DNA of 64,000 nucleotides from the NCBI GenBank assembly GCA_028691535.1, contig JAQUZB010000002.1, positions 160,952-224,951 on the forward strand. The letters are read 5' to 3'. Each line of letters starts with the position of its first letter. Position 1 is the stretch's first letter. The notes under the pieces were generated by a model. The model worked only from the letters and a program-made list of their open reading frames with translations. It was not told the DNA's origin and did no database searches. Source of the DNA: Candidatus Altimarinota bacterium (GTDB taxonomy: Bacteria; Patescibacteriota; Gracilibacteria; BD1-5; UBA6164). Position numbers and translations under genes: made by a program. This document shows positions 32,394-43,158 of this stretch, piece after piece.

Positions 32394-33408
32394 ATATCTT
32401 CACAACTCAAATTGTTGATTCAAATTGTTTATGTTTTATCTTATAATAAGTTAGAATTCAAACCATTGCGGCATTATCCATACAATAAACCAATTTTTTT
32501 GGATAGATAAACTCCATATTTTCTTTTTTTGCCAATTTTTGTATTTCATCTCTTAATTTACTATTTGCACTAACTCATCCTGAAAGCATAACAGTTTTTA
32601 AGTTATTTTCTTTTGCAGCAAAGATAAGCTTCCAAGCCAAAACTTCTGTTATAGCATTTTCAAATTCAAAACTTATTTCTTTTTTATCTTCTATACTTAA
32701 CTCTCATTTAAGAGCAATTCTTTTATCTACTTCCCTTTTTACACTACTTTTCAAACCTGAAAAACTAAAATTTGATTCTCTTTTTACAAGCCAAACTCTA
32801 GGAAATAGGTTTGTAGAGATTCAATTTTCATCTTCATACTCTGATGCCAATTTAGAAATAACTGGTCATCCTGGATATCATAATCACATCATTTTTGCCA
32901 CTTTATCAAAAGCTTCTCAACCTGCATCGTCACTTGAACTTCATATTTTTGTAAAATCCCACATATTTTTCATAAGATATATGTCATTATGTCACCCGGA
33001 AACTGTTAAACAAGCCAGCGGAAATTTTATCTCAATTTCATTTCTTTCTAAAAAATTTGAAAAAATATGAGCTTGTATGTGATTTATAGGGATAATTGGA
33101 ATATTTAAAACTATAGAAATAGTACTAGCAACCGTAGTTCCAGTTAAAAGTGATGGTAATAATCAAGGATTTGTAGTCACTCATATATAATCTATTTCTT
33201 CTAGTTTAGTATTAGTATTTTGCAATACTTTAGTTAAAACTTCAAATATAACATTTGCATGTTCCCTAGCAGCAACTTCAGGAACAACTCAACCAGTTTC
33301 AAGATGAATCTTAATCTGACTTGCTGTATCCATAAAGATAAGATTATTATCTTCAAAAAGTGCTATACTTGTATCATCACAACTTGTTTCAAAAGCCAAA
33401 ATCTTCAT
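32392..33408 (-). CDS. tsaD: tRNA N6-adenosine threonylcarbamoyltransferase
   Basis: A 338-residue ASKHA-fold protein. It starts MKILAFETSCDDTSIALFED, then VVPEVAAREH, the iron-binding HIQAH motif, LTVSGGH, AFDKVAKMMG and a C-terminal GGVSANSKLR. It makes t6A37 in ANN-decoding tRNAs with TsaB/E. The motif order and length are standard. It is a single gene, divergent from the phosphatidyltransferase gene. Confidence 0.95.
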
Positions 33409-33478
33409 CTATTTTTTTTAATAATTAATTAGTTTTATAATATTTATTTTAAATATTAAATCAAAACAAATTTTATTC

Positions 33479-33506
33479 TTGACTATTAATTATATTAGTC
33501 TAAAAT
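33479..33506 (+). promoter_or_regulatory. Promoter of the standard-code phosphatidyltransferase gene
   Basis: TTGACT at 33479-33484, a 16-bp spacer and TAAAAT at 33501-33506. It is followed by a strong Shine-Dalgarno GGAGG at 33531-33535, seven bases before the ATG. Confidence 0.6.
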
Positions 33507-33542
33507 AAATAACATCAAATTTTTGCTTTTGGAGGAAAAATC

Positions 33543-34298
33543 ATGTTTGATAATTACGCAATAGAACTTCTACTGCTAAAAAATTCTTTTGCAGAAAATC
33601 AACTCTTGCAAATGGAATTTTTGAGTAGTTTGATAGTTGTTATCGTTGTTCTTTGGATTGTTTATAGAGGACTTCGATATAGAAAAATAAGAGAGTGTTT
33701 TGCTATTCATAAGTATGAAAAAGAACCTGAAAATGCAATTGAAAGGTTCAAACTATACGTTGATGCACCTTTACTATCTGGAAATGGGATTTGCATGTGG
33801 AGAGTTTACCTCTCTGTACCATTGTCTATATTAACAATACTTTTTTACAAAGAGGAAGTTATAAGTTCAATATTATTGCAGTTTTATGTGTTTCTATTCG
33901 TAACTGATGCCTTAGATGGCGCTGTTGCAAGGAGCCTTAACAATGTAACAAACTTAGGAAAGGTACTAGACCCGTTTGCAGATAAATTCTTGGACTTAAT
34001 AATCCTTGCAATTGTCTGCTTGTTTTCTAACAATAGCTTTTTCGTATTGTCTGCTGTGTTTATCTGTATGGTAGATATAGCTGGGCAATCAGTTAGAGCG
34101 AAAACTAGCAATCCAGCAGCAAACTGGGTAGGAAAAACAAAAACTGTAGTAAAAGTAATAACCATCTATGTAGTTAGTCTTAATAGGTTTGATATGTACT
34201 TAGACTATATCGGTGGAACATTGCTTATAATAAGTGCAATCTTCACATTTGCGTCATTTTATCTGAAAGTAAAAGATAGATTGCATCTCAGATTTTGA
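33543..34298 (+). CDS. CDP-alcohol phosphatidyltransferase (PgsA-like), apparently standard code
   Basis: A 251-residue membrane enzyme. It carries the complete motif DG(x)2AR(x)8G(x)3D(x)3D as ALDGAVARSLNN, NLGKVLDPFADK (near residues 120-145). About six helices are predicted. The family transfers a phosphatidyl group from CDP-diacylglycerol to an alcohol such as glycerol 3-phosphate. Compositionally it is foreign: nine glycines, all GGN; a CGA codon; less A/T than its flanks; GGAGG ribosome site; GC-rich terminator; TGA as stop. If the host reads TGA as Gly, translation would run 22 more residues to TAA 34362-34364, overlapping the convergent peptidase gene. Confidence 0.85.
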   Translation: MFDNYAIELLLLKNSFAENQLLQMEFLSSLIVVIVVLWIVYRGLRYRKIRECFAIHKYEKEPENAIERFKLYVDAPLLSGNGICMWRVYLSVPLSILTILFYKEEVISSILLQFYVFLFVTDALDGAVARSLNNVTNLGKVLDPFADKFLDLIILAIVCLFSNNSFFVLSAVFICMVDIAGQSVRAKTSNPAANWVGKTKTVVKVITIYVVSLNRFDMYLDYIGGTLLIISAIFTFASFYLKVKDRLHLRF

Positions 34299-34306
34299 AG
34301 AAAAAG

Positions 34307-34334
34307 AAAAACCCCACGCATGCGTGGGGTTTTT
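34307..34334 (+). terminator. GC-rich terminator of the PgsA-like gene
   Basis: Perfect 14-bp palindrome AAAAACCCCACGCA/TGCGTGGGGTTTTT. Its GC core is unlike the AT-only host hairpins around it. Confidence 0.9.
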
Positions 34335-34336
34335 GA

Positions 34337-36331
34337 TTATATTAATCAATATCTTTTCATATAAGCTTCATTTTGTAGTTCTCTTCACATAAAATCAAAA
34401 AATAACGTGCTCGCTTTTTTTCTAGTTCATTGTCATAAGATAGTTTTTAAAAATTTTTCTCATGTAGTTTTTTCAAACATTCACATTTCTTTAATTCTAG
34501 AAAATATATCTGCTTCAATTATTTCTGCCCAAGTATAAGAATAATAACCTGCTGCATATCATCAACCAAATATATGATTAAAAGAACAATACATCTTGTA
34601 GTCGTTTCATCTTTTAAAAATACTATATTTGTTTACTATTTCAAGGATTTTTTTATCAAGTTGTTCTACATTGTCAGGAATTTCAGAGCTATATAAACTC
34701 ATATCTAAAAGTGCAAATTCATTTTGTCTAGCAACAAAAACTCAAGTCATAAAAGTCTTTAGTTTTTCCAATTTTGACATAATTTCTTCACTAAAATTTT
34801 CTCAAGTTTCTATATGTTTTGATAATTTTTTTAAACTATCTTTATCACTTACCCAATTTTCAAGCAATTGACTTGGAAGTTCTACAAAATCCCATTCAAC
34901 TCAAAAACCTGATAATTCACTATATTTACTTTCAGAAAGCATTTCGTGAAGCGCATGGCCAAATTCATGAAAAATTGTTTCAACATCTCTTAAATAAAGT
35001 GTAGTTTTTCAGTTATTTGCTTTTTGGAAATTACAAACATTTAAGATAACTGGAACACTTGTTTCTGGAAAATACATTTTTTCTCTTAAATTATCAGCCC
35101 AAGCACCTGGTCTTTTTCATTTTCTGTAAAATGCATCTAAAAAATAATAAGAAATTAAGTTATTATCTTTATATATTTCGTAAACTCTTACTTCACTATT
35201 GTATGATTCTATCTTTGTTTCTTTTATTTCTATAGAATAAAAATTTTCAACAAATCTATGTAGATAATTTAAAACATCTTCAAATTCAAAATATTTTTTT
35301 ATCACTTTTTCCTCTAAATCATATTTTTTCTCTTTTAATATTCTTGTATAATAACCCAAATCGTAAGTTTCTATATGTTCTAGTGAAAAATAATCTTTTA
35401 ATTCTTGTATATCTAAATCTGCTTTTTTCTTTGCTTTTTCACTTATAGAATTTAATAATTCAAAAACTTGTTCTGGAGAATCTGCCATTTTGTCATTTAA
35501 ACTAAGTTCAGCATAATTTTTAAATCCAAGAATTTGAGCTTTTCTAGTTTTTAATTTTAGTAATTCTAAAACTATTTCTCTATTATCAAATTTTCAATTT
35601 GATGCAGTTGTATATGAAGCTTTTTCAAAATCTTGTCTTATTTCCTGACTAGAACAATATTTCATAATAGCGGAATAACTTGTTGGATCACTATCAAAAA
35701 GATATCATCATTTTTCCTTTCAAGCTTCTTTTGCGATTTCTAAAACTTCCACTGGTAAATCTTTGATAAGTTCAAAATCTGTAATTAAATATTCAAAAGT
35801 TTTTTCATCATCAACTATATTGTTTGTGAATTTATCACTTAATTCTCCTAATTTTTTGTTTATTTTTTTGATTTCTTCTTGTTGTTCAAATAGTAAATCA
35901 ATTCATCTATCTGTATATGATTTTATTCTCAAATCCATTATTCTCTTTTGCTCTGTATCAAGTTTTAGGTTTTCATTTACATATTTAACTTTTTCAAAAT
36001 ATGGCTTATTATAAGCAACTTCATTTGAAAAATCATGTAATATTGGCCTAAAATCTTCTATTATATTTCTAAGTTTTTCGCTTGATTCAACATTTTCAAA
36101 ATGATTTAATAAACTCCAAAAATAATCTAGAACGCCTTCATCTTCAAAACTATCAAAAGTTAGGGATGAATTTTCTTTTTTTAAAAAATCTTCAAATTTT
36201 GTTTTTTCATTTTCTAATTCTTCATTTAATATCTCAGTTGCTAAGTCTAAAACTTCATTACTCATAAGAAATTTTAAATCTGGAAAATTTTTATTTTTTA
36301 ACTCGTTTATAATCTTTGTTTTTAATTCCAT
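34337..36331 (-). CDS. M3-family oligopeptidase
   Basis: A 664-residue zinc metallopeptidase of the oligopeptidase A/Dcp type. The zinc motif is [10 protein letters not shown] (HExxH, near residue 452) and a downstream Glu lies in [14 protein letters not shown]. The C-terminal [14 protein letters not shown] with conserved His/Tyr residues is also present. It degrades peptides in the cytoplasm. The region is rich in helices, as usual for M3. Its stop lies 3 bp from the GC-rich terminator of the convergent gene. Confidence 0.92.
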
Positions 36332-36402
36332 AATAATTATTTATTTTTTAGAAAATCTAAGTAATATGATTTTATGAATTTAAAATATAATTTCAAGAAA
36401 TA

Positions 36403-37080
36403 ATGAAACTAGAAAACTATATAAAAAATGATTGGAAAGATATTATTGAAAATGAGTTTCAAAAAGATTATTTTTCATGAATAAAAACTGAAATAAAAAA
36501 AGATATAGACTCTTCTATAACTATATATCCACCATTAGATATGGTTTTTAATGCTTTTGAGAAAACAAGGTTTGGAGATTTAAAAGTAGTTATTTTGTGA
36601 CAAGATCCATATCATTGAGCAGGACAAGCACAAGGTTTTTGTTTTTCAGTTCCAGAATGAACAAAACTTCCACCAAGTTTAAAAAATATTTACAAAGAAA
36701 TAGAAGCAAGTTTATGAATAAAAAACTCTACTTCTTGAGATTTAACTCCTTGGACAAAACAATGAGTTTTCTTGTTAAATGCAATACTTACAGTACAAGC
36801 TTGAAATCCAGCAAGTCATTCTAAAATTGGTTGGGAAATATTCACAAATGAAATAATAAAAACTATAAGTGACAAAAAAGAAAATGTTGTATTTTTACTT
36901 TGGTGAGCATTTGCTCAAGGTAAAAAATCACTAATTGATACAAAAAAACATATAGTTTTAGAAAGTCCACATCCTTCTCCATTTTCAGCACATAGATGAT
37001 TTTTATGAAATAATCATTTTAAAAAAGTAAACGAGATATTACTTAAAAGATGAGAAAAAGAAATAGATTGGAAGATATAA
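36403..37080 (+). CDS. ung: Uracil-DNA glycosylase
   Basis: A 225-residue family-1 UDG. The water-activating loop is [19 protein letters not shown] (catalytic Asp in DPYH, near residue 66), then [22 protein letters not shown], and the Leu/His loop [11 protein letters not shown] (near residue 185). It removes uracil from DNA to begin base excision repair. Many glycines in these motifs are TGA. Confidence 0.95.
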
Positions 37081-37081
37081 A

Positions 37082-37108
37082 AAATAGTTGCGAAGCAACT
37101 ATTTTTTT
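37082..37108. terminator. Bidirectional terminator ung / csaB-like
   Basis: AAATAGTTGC, loop GAA, GCAACTATTT. It covers the csaB-like stop at 37099-37101. Confidence 0.8.
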
Positions 37109-38124
37109 AATTCATTTAAAACTTCGTCTGTTTTTGTAGAATAACTAACTCAAATAAAAGGAATCTTATAAACATGAGATAGTATTATAGAGTGTAATCT
37201 CATAGCAATGCAAATATCTATTTCTTTTTTTGTATAAGTTTCATAGACTTCTGTCATATTTTCTTTTATACTAACTCATTCTTCTCAAATAAAATTACTC
37301 ATAAACAAGAAATCATTTGCCAATTCGTCAGTTTCGTGAAAACTATGAGGTAATAAAACAACGCTTGCTCACTCTGAAACTAAATAATTTATTATTTCTC
37401 TAACTCTTCACTCTTCCATCCTTGAAGATATGTTTGATTGTTCAAAAAAATATCAAGCTCTTATTGCAAAACCAATTTTTTTTCAAACTAAGTCAAAATC
37501 TTTAAACAAAGTTTTATCAAAATGATATGATGAAATAGTTCAAAATATAGATTTATCAATCACTAATTCTCCAGCATCATAGAAAACTGGGTCTTTTTCT
37601 ATACTTGATTCAATTCACAAAGATTTCAATAATTCATAACTATAATTATCTCTTACTTCTATTTTATATGCTTTTTTAAATATTTTTTTAACTTTTTTTA
37701 AACTAAGTTCATTTTTAATATTTATTCAAACTCTAAAAAATCTAAATTTTTTCCTAAAAAATCTAAAAACTCTTACTCTAAAAAGCCAAGAATCTAGAGG
37801 ATTTTTTGTAGATTGTACTTCATTGTCATATATAATTCAACCTCAACCTATAACTATTAAATCACTTCAAATAACACTAAAAATAAATATAAAAAAATTG
37901 ATTATATTTTTTAATATATTTCTTCATTCTCTTATTCAAATTGGAAAATACTCACTATAAACTACATTTTCGTCAGTAAAAAATGGATTTTTTTTATCAT
38001 AAGTAAAAACTCTAAATTTAGTATCTTCTCAATACTCTTTTTTTAAAAGTTTAACTTCGTTTTTCAATATCAGTTCATCTCAAAGGTTTTGTGCTCAAAT
38101 CGAAGCAAAAATACTTATTTTCAT
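37099..38124 (-). CDS. csaB: Polysaccharide pyruvyl transferase (CsaB-like)
   Basis: A 341-residue GT-B-like protein. It starts MKISIFASIGAQNLGDELIL, matching the NxGDE motif of pyruvyl transferases. It has a central GWGGIIYDNEVQ-type loop and a C-terminal RLHSIILSHVYKIPFIGVSY, the family's second signature (R.H..I.A...G.P......). CsaB ketalises cell-wall polymers to anchor S-layer proteins. This would fit a cell surface carrying glycan and S-layer-like material. Confidence 0.8.
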
Positions 38125-38233
38125 CTTTTATAATTAAATTTAATTTTGGTTTTTATTATAAAAATATTTTTTGAAAATGCTAGTTAAATACAAATAATCT
38201 CTATTTAGATTCTTCAAATCATTTTTTTATTAA

Positions 38234-38422
38234 TTAATCTTTACACATAATAAACAATTCTTCATCAAAAATTGGCTCTACTAGTTTATATAATTCTTTT
38301 CATGATTTTGTTAAAAAATATTGAAAGAGATTTATTTTTTCAGCAGATTGTAAAATTAATGGCATTCAACTAATAATAAATTTATAAAAACTTAATTTTT
38401 TAAATTCTTTTAATGATTTAGT
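38234..38422 (-). pseudogene. Orphan open frame with no start, possible gene remnant
   Basis: A 62-codon frame bounded by in-frame TAA on both sides. It codes for LKEFKKLSFYKFIISGMPLI followed by LFQYFLTKSGKELYKLVEPI. The pattern is protein-like, but no start codon occurs near its beginning; the only ATG would give about 40 residues. It overlaps the end of the upstream gene by 5 bp in another frame. Read as a degraded gene tail, possibly once in frame with the upstream 148-aa gene. Not a secure gene. Confidence 0.35.
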
Positions 38423-38864
38423 TTATTTTTAATTCATTTTTCAAAATAAATTTTTCCTTATATATTACATTTGAAATATCATTTCCCTCAACTACAACCT
38501 CTATTTCTCAATTATCAGAATATAATGGGCAATCTGAAATTTTCTTGGTTTCTCATTTCTTCAAGCAACTACAATTATGAGAATATACAAGAGTTGGGTC
38601 TTCATTATAATTAAAAAATTTTACTAAATCTCTACTTTGTTTAATACCATCTTGTAACCAAAAAATAAATATTTTAATATTTAAAATATCTCAACCATGA
38701 TTTGTTATATCAAAATAAAGTTGTCTTTCTTGTAAAGGTCAGATAGAAATTTTTGGTATTTTATCTTCTCTACGAAACTTCATTGGCAAATATATTCATG
38801 TTATATAACCAAGTATGAAAGTTATAATGCATATAACTATTGATACAATTATTGAGTTATCCAT
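38418..38864 (-). CDS. Membrane-anchored hypothetical protein
   Basis: A 148-residue protein with an N-terminal membrane helix (IIVSIVICIITFILGYITG) and a beta-rich domain of about 110 residues. The domain has a Cys-containing segment SHNCSCLKKGETKKISDCPL that may form a disulfide or metal site. Family not recognised. It is alone between comM and the csaB-like gene. Confidence 0.5.
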
Positions 38865-38955
38865 ATTTATAATAATAAAATGTTACAATTAATTTATAAT
38901 AATATACTTAAAAATATCTTTAAATCAAAGTATAATATACATTTTATATACTCTC

Positions 38956-40494
38956 CTATTTCTCTTCCCTCTTCCTAAAACTTAATGCTTCTAAAATATG
39001 TTCTTTTTTTATATCAACTACTCACTCTAAATCGGCTATAGTTCTGGATAATTTGATTATTCTGTAATATGCTCTTGCTGATAGGTTTAAACTTGAAATT
39101 GCTTGTTTTAATAGAGTTTCACACTCCGTATCCAACTTGCAATATTTGTTTATTTCCTTTGTTGTCATTTCACTATTAAATGTAATTTTTGTATTTTTAA
39201 ATCTAGTTAATTGGATAATTCTAGATTTTTCAACCTTGTCTTTTATGATTTTAGAAGTAACTGCATTTTCATATTTTTCATCAACTTTAAATTCTCATAC
39301 TTTTACCTTTGGTACTTCTATAAATATATCTATCCTATCAATAAGTGGACCAGATAATTTACTCTTATAATTTTCTATTTGTCTAAAAGAACAAACACAA
39401 TCCTTGTCAGGATCAGATAAAAAACCACAAGGACAAGGATTCATAGCTCAAACAAGTATAAATTTTGCAGGATAAGTAAGACTTGCATTTATCCTATTTA
39501 CAGTTATTTCTCAGTCTTCAATTGGTTGTCTCAAAACTTCTAAAACACTTTTATTAAATTCTAAAACTTCATCTAAGAACAAAACTCATTTATGTGCCAA
39601 AGAAATCTCCCCTGGTTTTGCATTTCTACCTCATCAAATTATGCTTATTGCACTGGCAGTGTGATGAATTGCTCTAAATGGTCTTTTTGTAATGATTGGA
39701 TTATCACTATTTAAAAGTCATGAAATACTATAAATCTTTGAAACTTCAATTGCTTCATCAATTGTTAGATCAGGAAGTATTGTTGAAAATGCTCTACTTA
39801 GCATAGTTTTTCCAGAACCTGGAGGTCAGCTCATAATTATATTGTGTCCTCAACTTGCAGCTATTTCAAGAGCTCTTTTTGCATGATTTTGTCACAAAAT
39901 ATATTTTAAATCATATTTAGAATCTATAAAATCATCTTTGTTTAAATTTTTAAAATCTAGTTTTGGAACCAATTCAAGTGGCTTATCTTTGTTTAAAATA
40001 TCTATTAATTCTTGCAAATTTTTAATTCATATTATATCAATTCATGGAATAATTGATGCTTCTATACTATTTTCAACTGGCAAAAATATTTTTTTAAATC
40101 ATTTTTCCTTTGCTCAAATAGTGCTTGGTAAAACTCCTGAAATTTTTCTCAATTTTCAATCAAGAGATAATTCTCAAATAAAAACCGATTCTTTTAAAAA
40201 ATCATCTCATATAACTCATTCATGATTTAAGATTCAAACTGCAATTGCTAGATCAAAATTTGGTCAAGATTTTTTTATGTCTGCAGGTGCTAGATTTACA
40301 GTTATTCTAGATGTTGGAAGTTTAGAATTACTTGATTTTAAAGCACTTCTAAGCCTTTCTTTACTTTCTTGAACTCATTGATCAGGTAATCAAACAATCG
40401 TAAAACTAGGAAGTCACGTGTTTATATCAACTTCGACTTCTATCAAATCAGAAACAATTCAGTTTATAGCAATAGAGTTTATTTTACTTATCAT
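38956..40494 (-). CDS. comM: YifB/ComM-family Mg-chelatase-like AAA+ protein
   Basis: A 512-residue protein. The N-terminal ChlI domain ([20 protein letters not shown]) precedes the AAA+ module with Walker [10 protein letters not shown] near residue 217, Walker [10 protein letters not shown] and a zinc-like AMNPCPCGF...CVCSF insert. The C-terminal domain is typical ([19 protein letters not shown]). ComM is a helicase that promotes branch migration during natural transformation. With the type IV pilus cluster this supports DNA uptake ability, but that is inference. Confidence 0.92.
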
Positions 40495-40521
40495 TTTTCA
40501 AATTTAATAATAAAATATCAT

Positions 40522-40554
40522 TATACTCATGGCACATTAAATTTGCATTAAATT
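40522..40554. repeat. Dispersed intergenic repeat, copy 1
   Basis: TATACTCATGGCACATTAAA followed by TTTGCATTAAATT. A close copy is at 51721-51753 (TATACTAATACGACATTAAA then TTCGCATTAAATT). It lies in the comM / lipoprotein divergent region. Confidence 0.6.
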
Positions 40555-40641
40555 AAATTTGTATTAAATTGTTTTTTTATTGATTTTTTTTATTTTTGAA
40601 TTAAAATATTAATAATAATTGTAATTTTTAATGCTTTATCT

Positions 40642-41013
40642 ATGAAAAAATTAATAATAATAACTCTTTTTACTCTAATTATTAGTTCTTGTACTCTTTC
40701 TAATAAAGACGATAATACAACTCCAGAAACTGATTCTGGGGCTATTATAAATGTTGATAATACTGATTCTTGAACTGTGACTTGAACAGGAGAAATGAGT
40801 GAAGAATGAAAATATACTATTGATGATAATACTTGAACAGAAGTTAAAGTTGAAACAAATTCTGGTTGACAAAATGTAAGCGTTGAAAAAAATATAGAAA
40901 CAATAGTTGAAACAAATGCAGAAACTTCTAAAGATAATGTGACTGAAGAAGAAATATTAAATGATATAGATTCTTTAATAAATGACATAATTAATTCAGC
41001 TGAAAATGGATAA
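40642..41013 (+). CDS. Small acidic lipoprotein
   Basis: A 123-residue protein. The signal KKLIIITLFTLIISSC has lipobox IISSC. The mature part is low complexity and acidic (Asp/Glu/Thr-rich), with a predicted helical end (EEEILNDIDSLINDIINSAE). It resembles the lipoprotein at 28304 in style but uses TGA glycines. It overlaps holB by 8 bp (ATGGATAA), so the two genes are coupled. Its terminator appears to lie inside holB (41041-41070). Confidence 0.7.
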
Positions 41014-41695
41014 TACAGTATCAAAAATAAGTGAAAAAATAAAAAAAGGAGGTGAAGTGTCTCCTTTTTTGTTTATTGGAAAAAACCTAGATTTATTAAA
41101 TGAAAAAGTAGAAAATATAGCTATTTCATTACTTAATGAATTTGAAATTCCAAACGTATATCTATATATATTAAAAGATGATTGAGAAAAAATAAAAATT
41201 AAAGAAATAAAAAGCTTTGTAGAATACTCTAATTCAAAATCACCTTTCAAATTTCAAATATTTTTTATAGAAAATATTTCTAGACTAACTCCTACTTCAA
41301 GCAATTCTCTTTTAAAATTTTTTGAAGAACCTTGAGTTTGAAACATCATTTTTACTACAAATTCTGGAGAAAACAACATATTAGAAACAATTATTTCAAG
41401 AGTTCAAATAATTGACTTAAATATTTCACAAATTAAGAAAGAAAATGCATTTTATTTAAGTTTGATAAAAAACTATTTAAAAGAAGAAAGTAATGAAATA
41501 ATAGCTTACTTTTTTAAAAGTAAATTAGAAAAACAAGAATACATAGATTTCTTAGAAAATTTAATCATATATTCTAAAAATAATCTAACTTTTATAAATT
41601 ATTTAGAAGAAATAAATGAAGATATAAATTCTATAAAACAAAATAATTTAAATGCTAAATATATAGTTGATAAATGGATTCTAAAAATAAAATAA
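41006..41695 (+). CDS. holB: DNA polymerase III delta' subunit-like protein
   Basis: A 229-residue protein of the HolB type: SPFLFIGKNLDLLNEKVENI at the start, IFFIENISRLTPTSSNSLLK with the LLKFFEEPG sensor-like motif, and IIFTTNSGENNILETIISRV. It lacks a real Walker A, as expected for delta'. It helps load the beta clamp. It overlaps the lipoprotein gene upstream by 8 bp and the pilin gene downstream by 22 bp. Confidence 0.8.
41041..41070 (+). terminator. Terminator-like hairpin inside the holB coding region
   Basis: AAAAAAAGGAG, loop GTGAAGTGT, CTCCTTTTTTG, spanning codons 12-22 of holB and 28 bp after the lipoprotein stop. Confidence 0.55.
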
Positions 41696-43134
41696 AAAGA
41701 GCCTTTTCACTGATAGAATTAATAGTTTGAATAACTATTTCTATGATTCTTATGGTTTCTATTTGAGTTTTTGTATCAAGTTGAATGCAAAATATTTTTT
41801 TGCAACAAAAATCTCTGACAAATGCTTCAGATTTAAACGATTTTGCATCTGACATATATGAAACGCTTTGAAGTATAGAAAATTCAGGAAGCTTGTCTTT
41901 TACAAGTTCAGGAGTTATATTTAAAAGACAAAATATATTTGATAAATGAGGTTTTACATATATTGGTTCAGAAACTTTAAACTGATATTATTGTGATGAT
42001 GTAAATAGTGAAGATACAAAAACAAAACATATTTTTATAAAAAACTTTATTCCATTTTTTGAAATTGGAGAAGATATAACTACAAATAATTATCTAACTT
42101 GAAGTGTTAATCATAAATGAAATATTTATATTTCATATCAAAAAGAACATAAGGTTACAGATAATTTATGAAATACAATTATTTGAAGAGGTATTTTTTG
42201 AGATAAATTTGAAGAATGATCAAGTGCAACTTGAATATATTTAAATTCTCCTACTTGAATAGCTTCTGATTGAGAAATGTTATATGTAAGTGATACATTA
42301 AATAATAGGATTTTATATCTATCTTGATCAAATATTTATAGCCTTTTAGATGAAAGTGATGGATTAAATGAACCAACTTGATTGTATTTTGATATTGCAT
42401 GAAAAGTACTTTATATAGCCAATAGTTGAAATGGAGAAATATTAAAATTTAGTAGTGAATCAGTAATTGTACCAAATAAAATATTTACTTTCTCTTGAGT
42501 TACTGAAAATAATATTGAAACAATTTATATTAACTTTTTCAACAATAATATAAATTATAATATTAATTCTCTTGATATTAATACTTCGTTTAATAATGAT
42601 GAAGCAAGTGATGAAAAAGCTTTTAATAATAATATTTTTTCATATGGATTCATGAGTTGAGCAATTCATGAACCAGTAAATTTTGTATGAACAAATACAT
42701 ATACTATTTGATTATCAAACTTAATAGATTTTTCAACTCCTTGAAATTATACTATAAAATTAATAATATGATCTAGTGAAAAAGAATTTTATTATTTTAC
42801 TCAATGAGATGGAAAAATATATACAAAAACAGATAATAAATTAGAAATTGTAAGATCCTGATTAGACTATCCAAATTGAATTTGGTGAAATCCTTGAACA
42901 AATATATCACCAAATAACTCAAATTTTAAAGAATTTAATTCAAGTATATGAAATTTAAATATTGATACAAAAAATGATATAATTTTGAATAATCCTATTG
43001 ATAATTTAGATATATCCAAAAACTGAAATCTATTAAATCTGATTTTAAAACATTATAGAAATTATAATTGTTTCAATTTAGATGAAAATAAAGAAAAAAT
43101 AAATACATTTTTATCAAAAGTGATGTTAAAATAA
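41674..43134 (+). CDS. Pilin-like protein with NHL-type repeats
   Basis: A 486-residue protein. The prepilin box RAFSLIELIVGITISMILMV (residues 9-28) is followed by a pilin-like region. NHL-like strands come next: GIYLNSPTGIASDGEMLYVS, DTLNNRILYLS and LNEPTGLYFDIAGKVLYIAN. The C-terminal half is beta-rich. NHL repeats usually build a propeller that binds protein, RNA or glycan. Only two blades are clear; the rest is degenerate. It overlaps the holB end by 22 bp. Confidence 0.65.
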
Positions 43135-43158
43135 GATATTTTAAAAATATCTTATTTT
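43128..43158. terminator. Bidirectional terminator pilin / TrmB
   Basis: AAAATAAGATATT / AATATCTTATTTT. It spans both stop codons. Confidence 0.85.

Noticed and set aside
33884..34165. 93-aa minus-strand frame antisense to the PgsA-like gene
   Set aside because: The plus-strand gene has a complete catalytic motif, promoter, ribosome site and terminator; the antisense frame has none.
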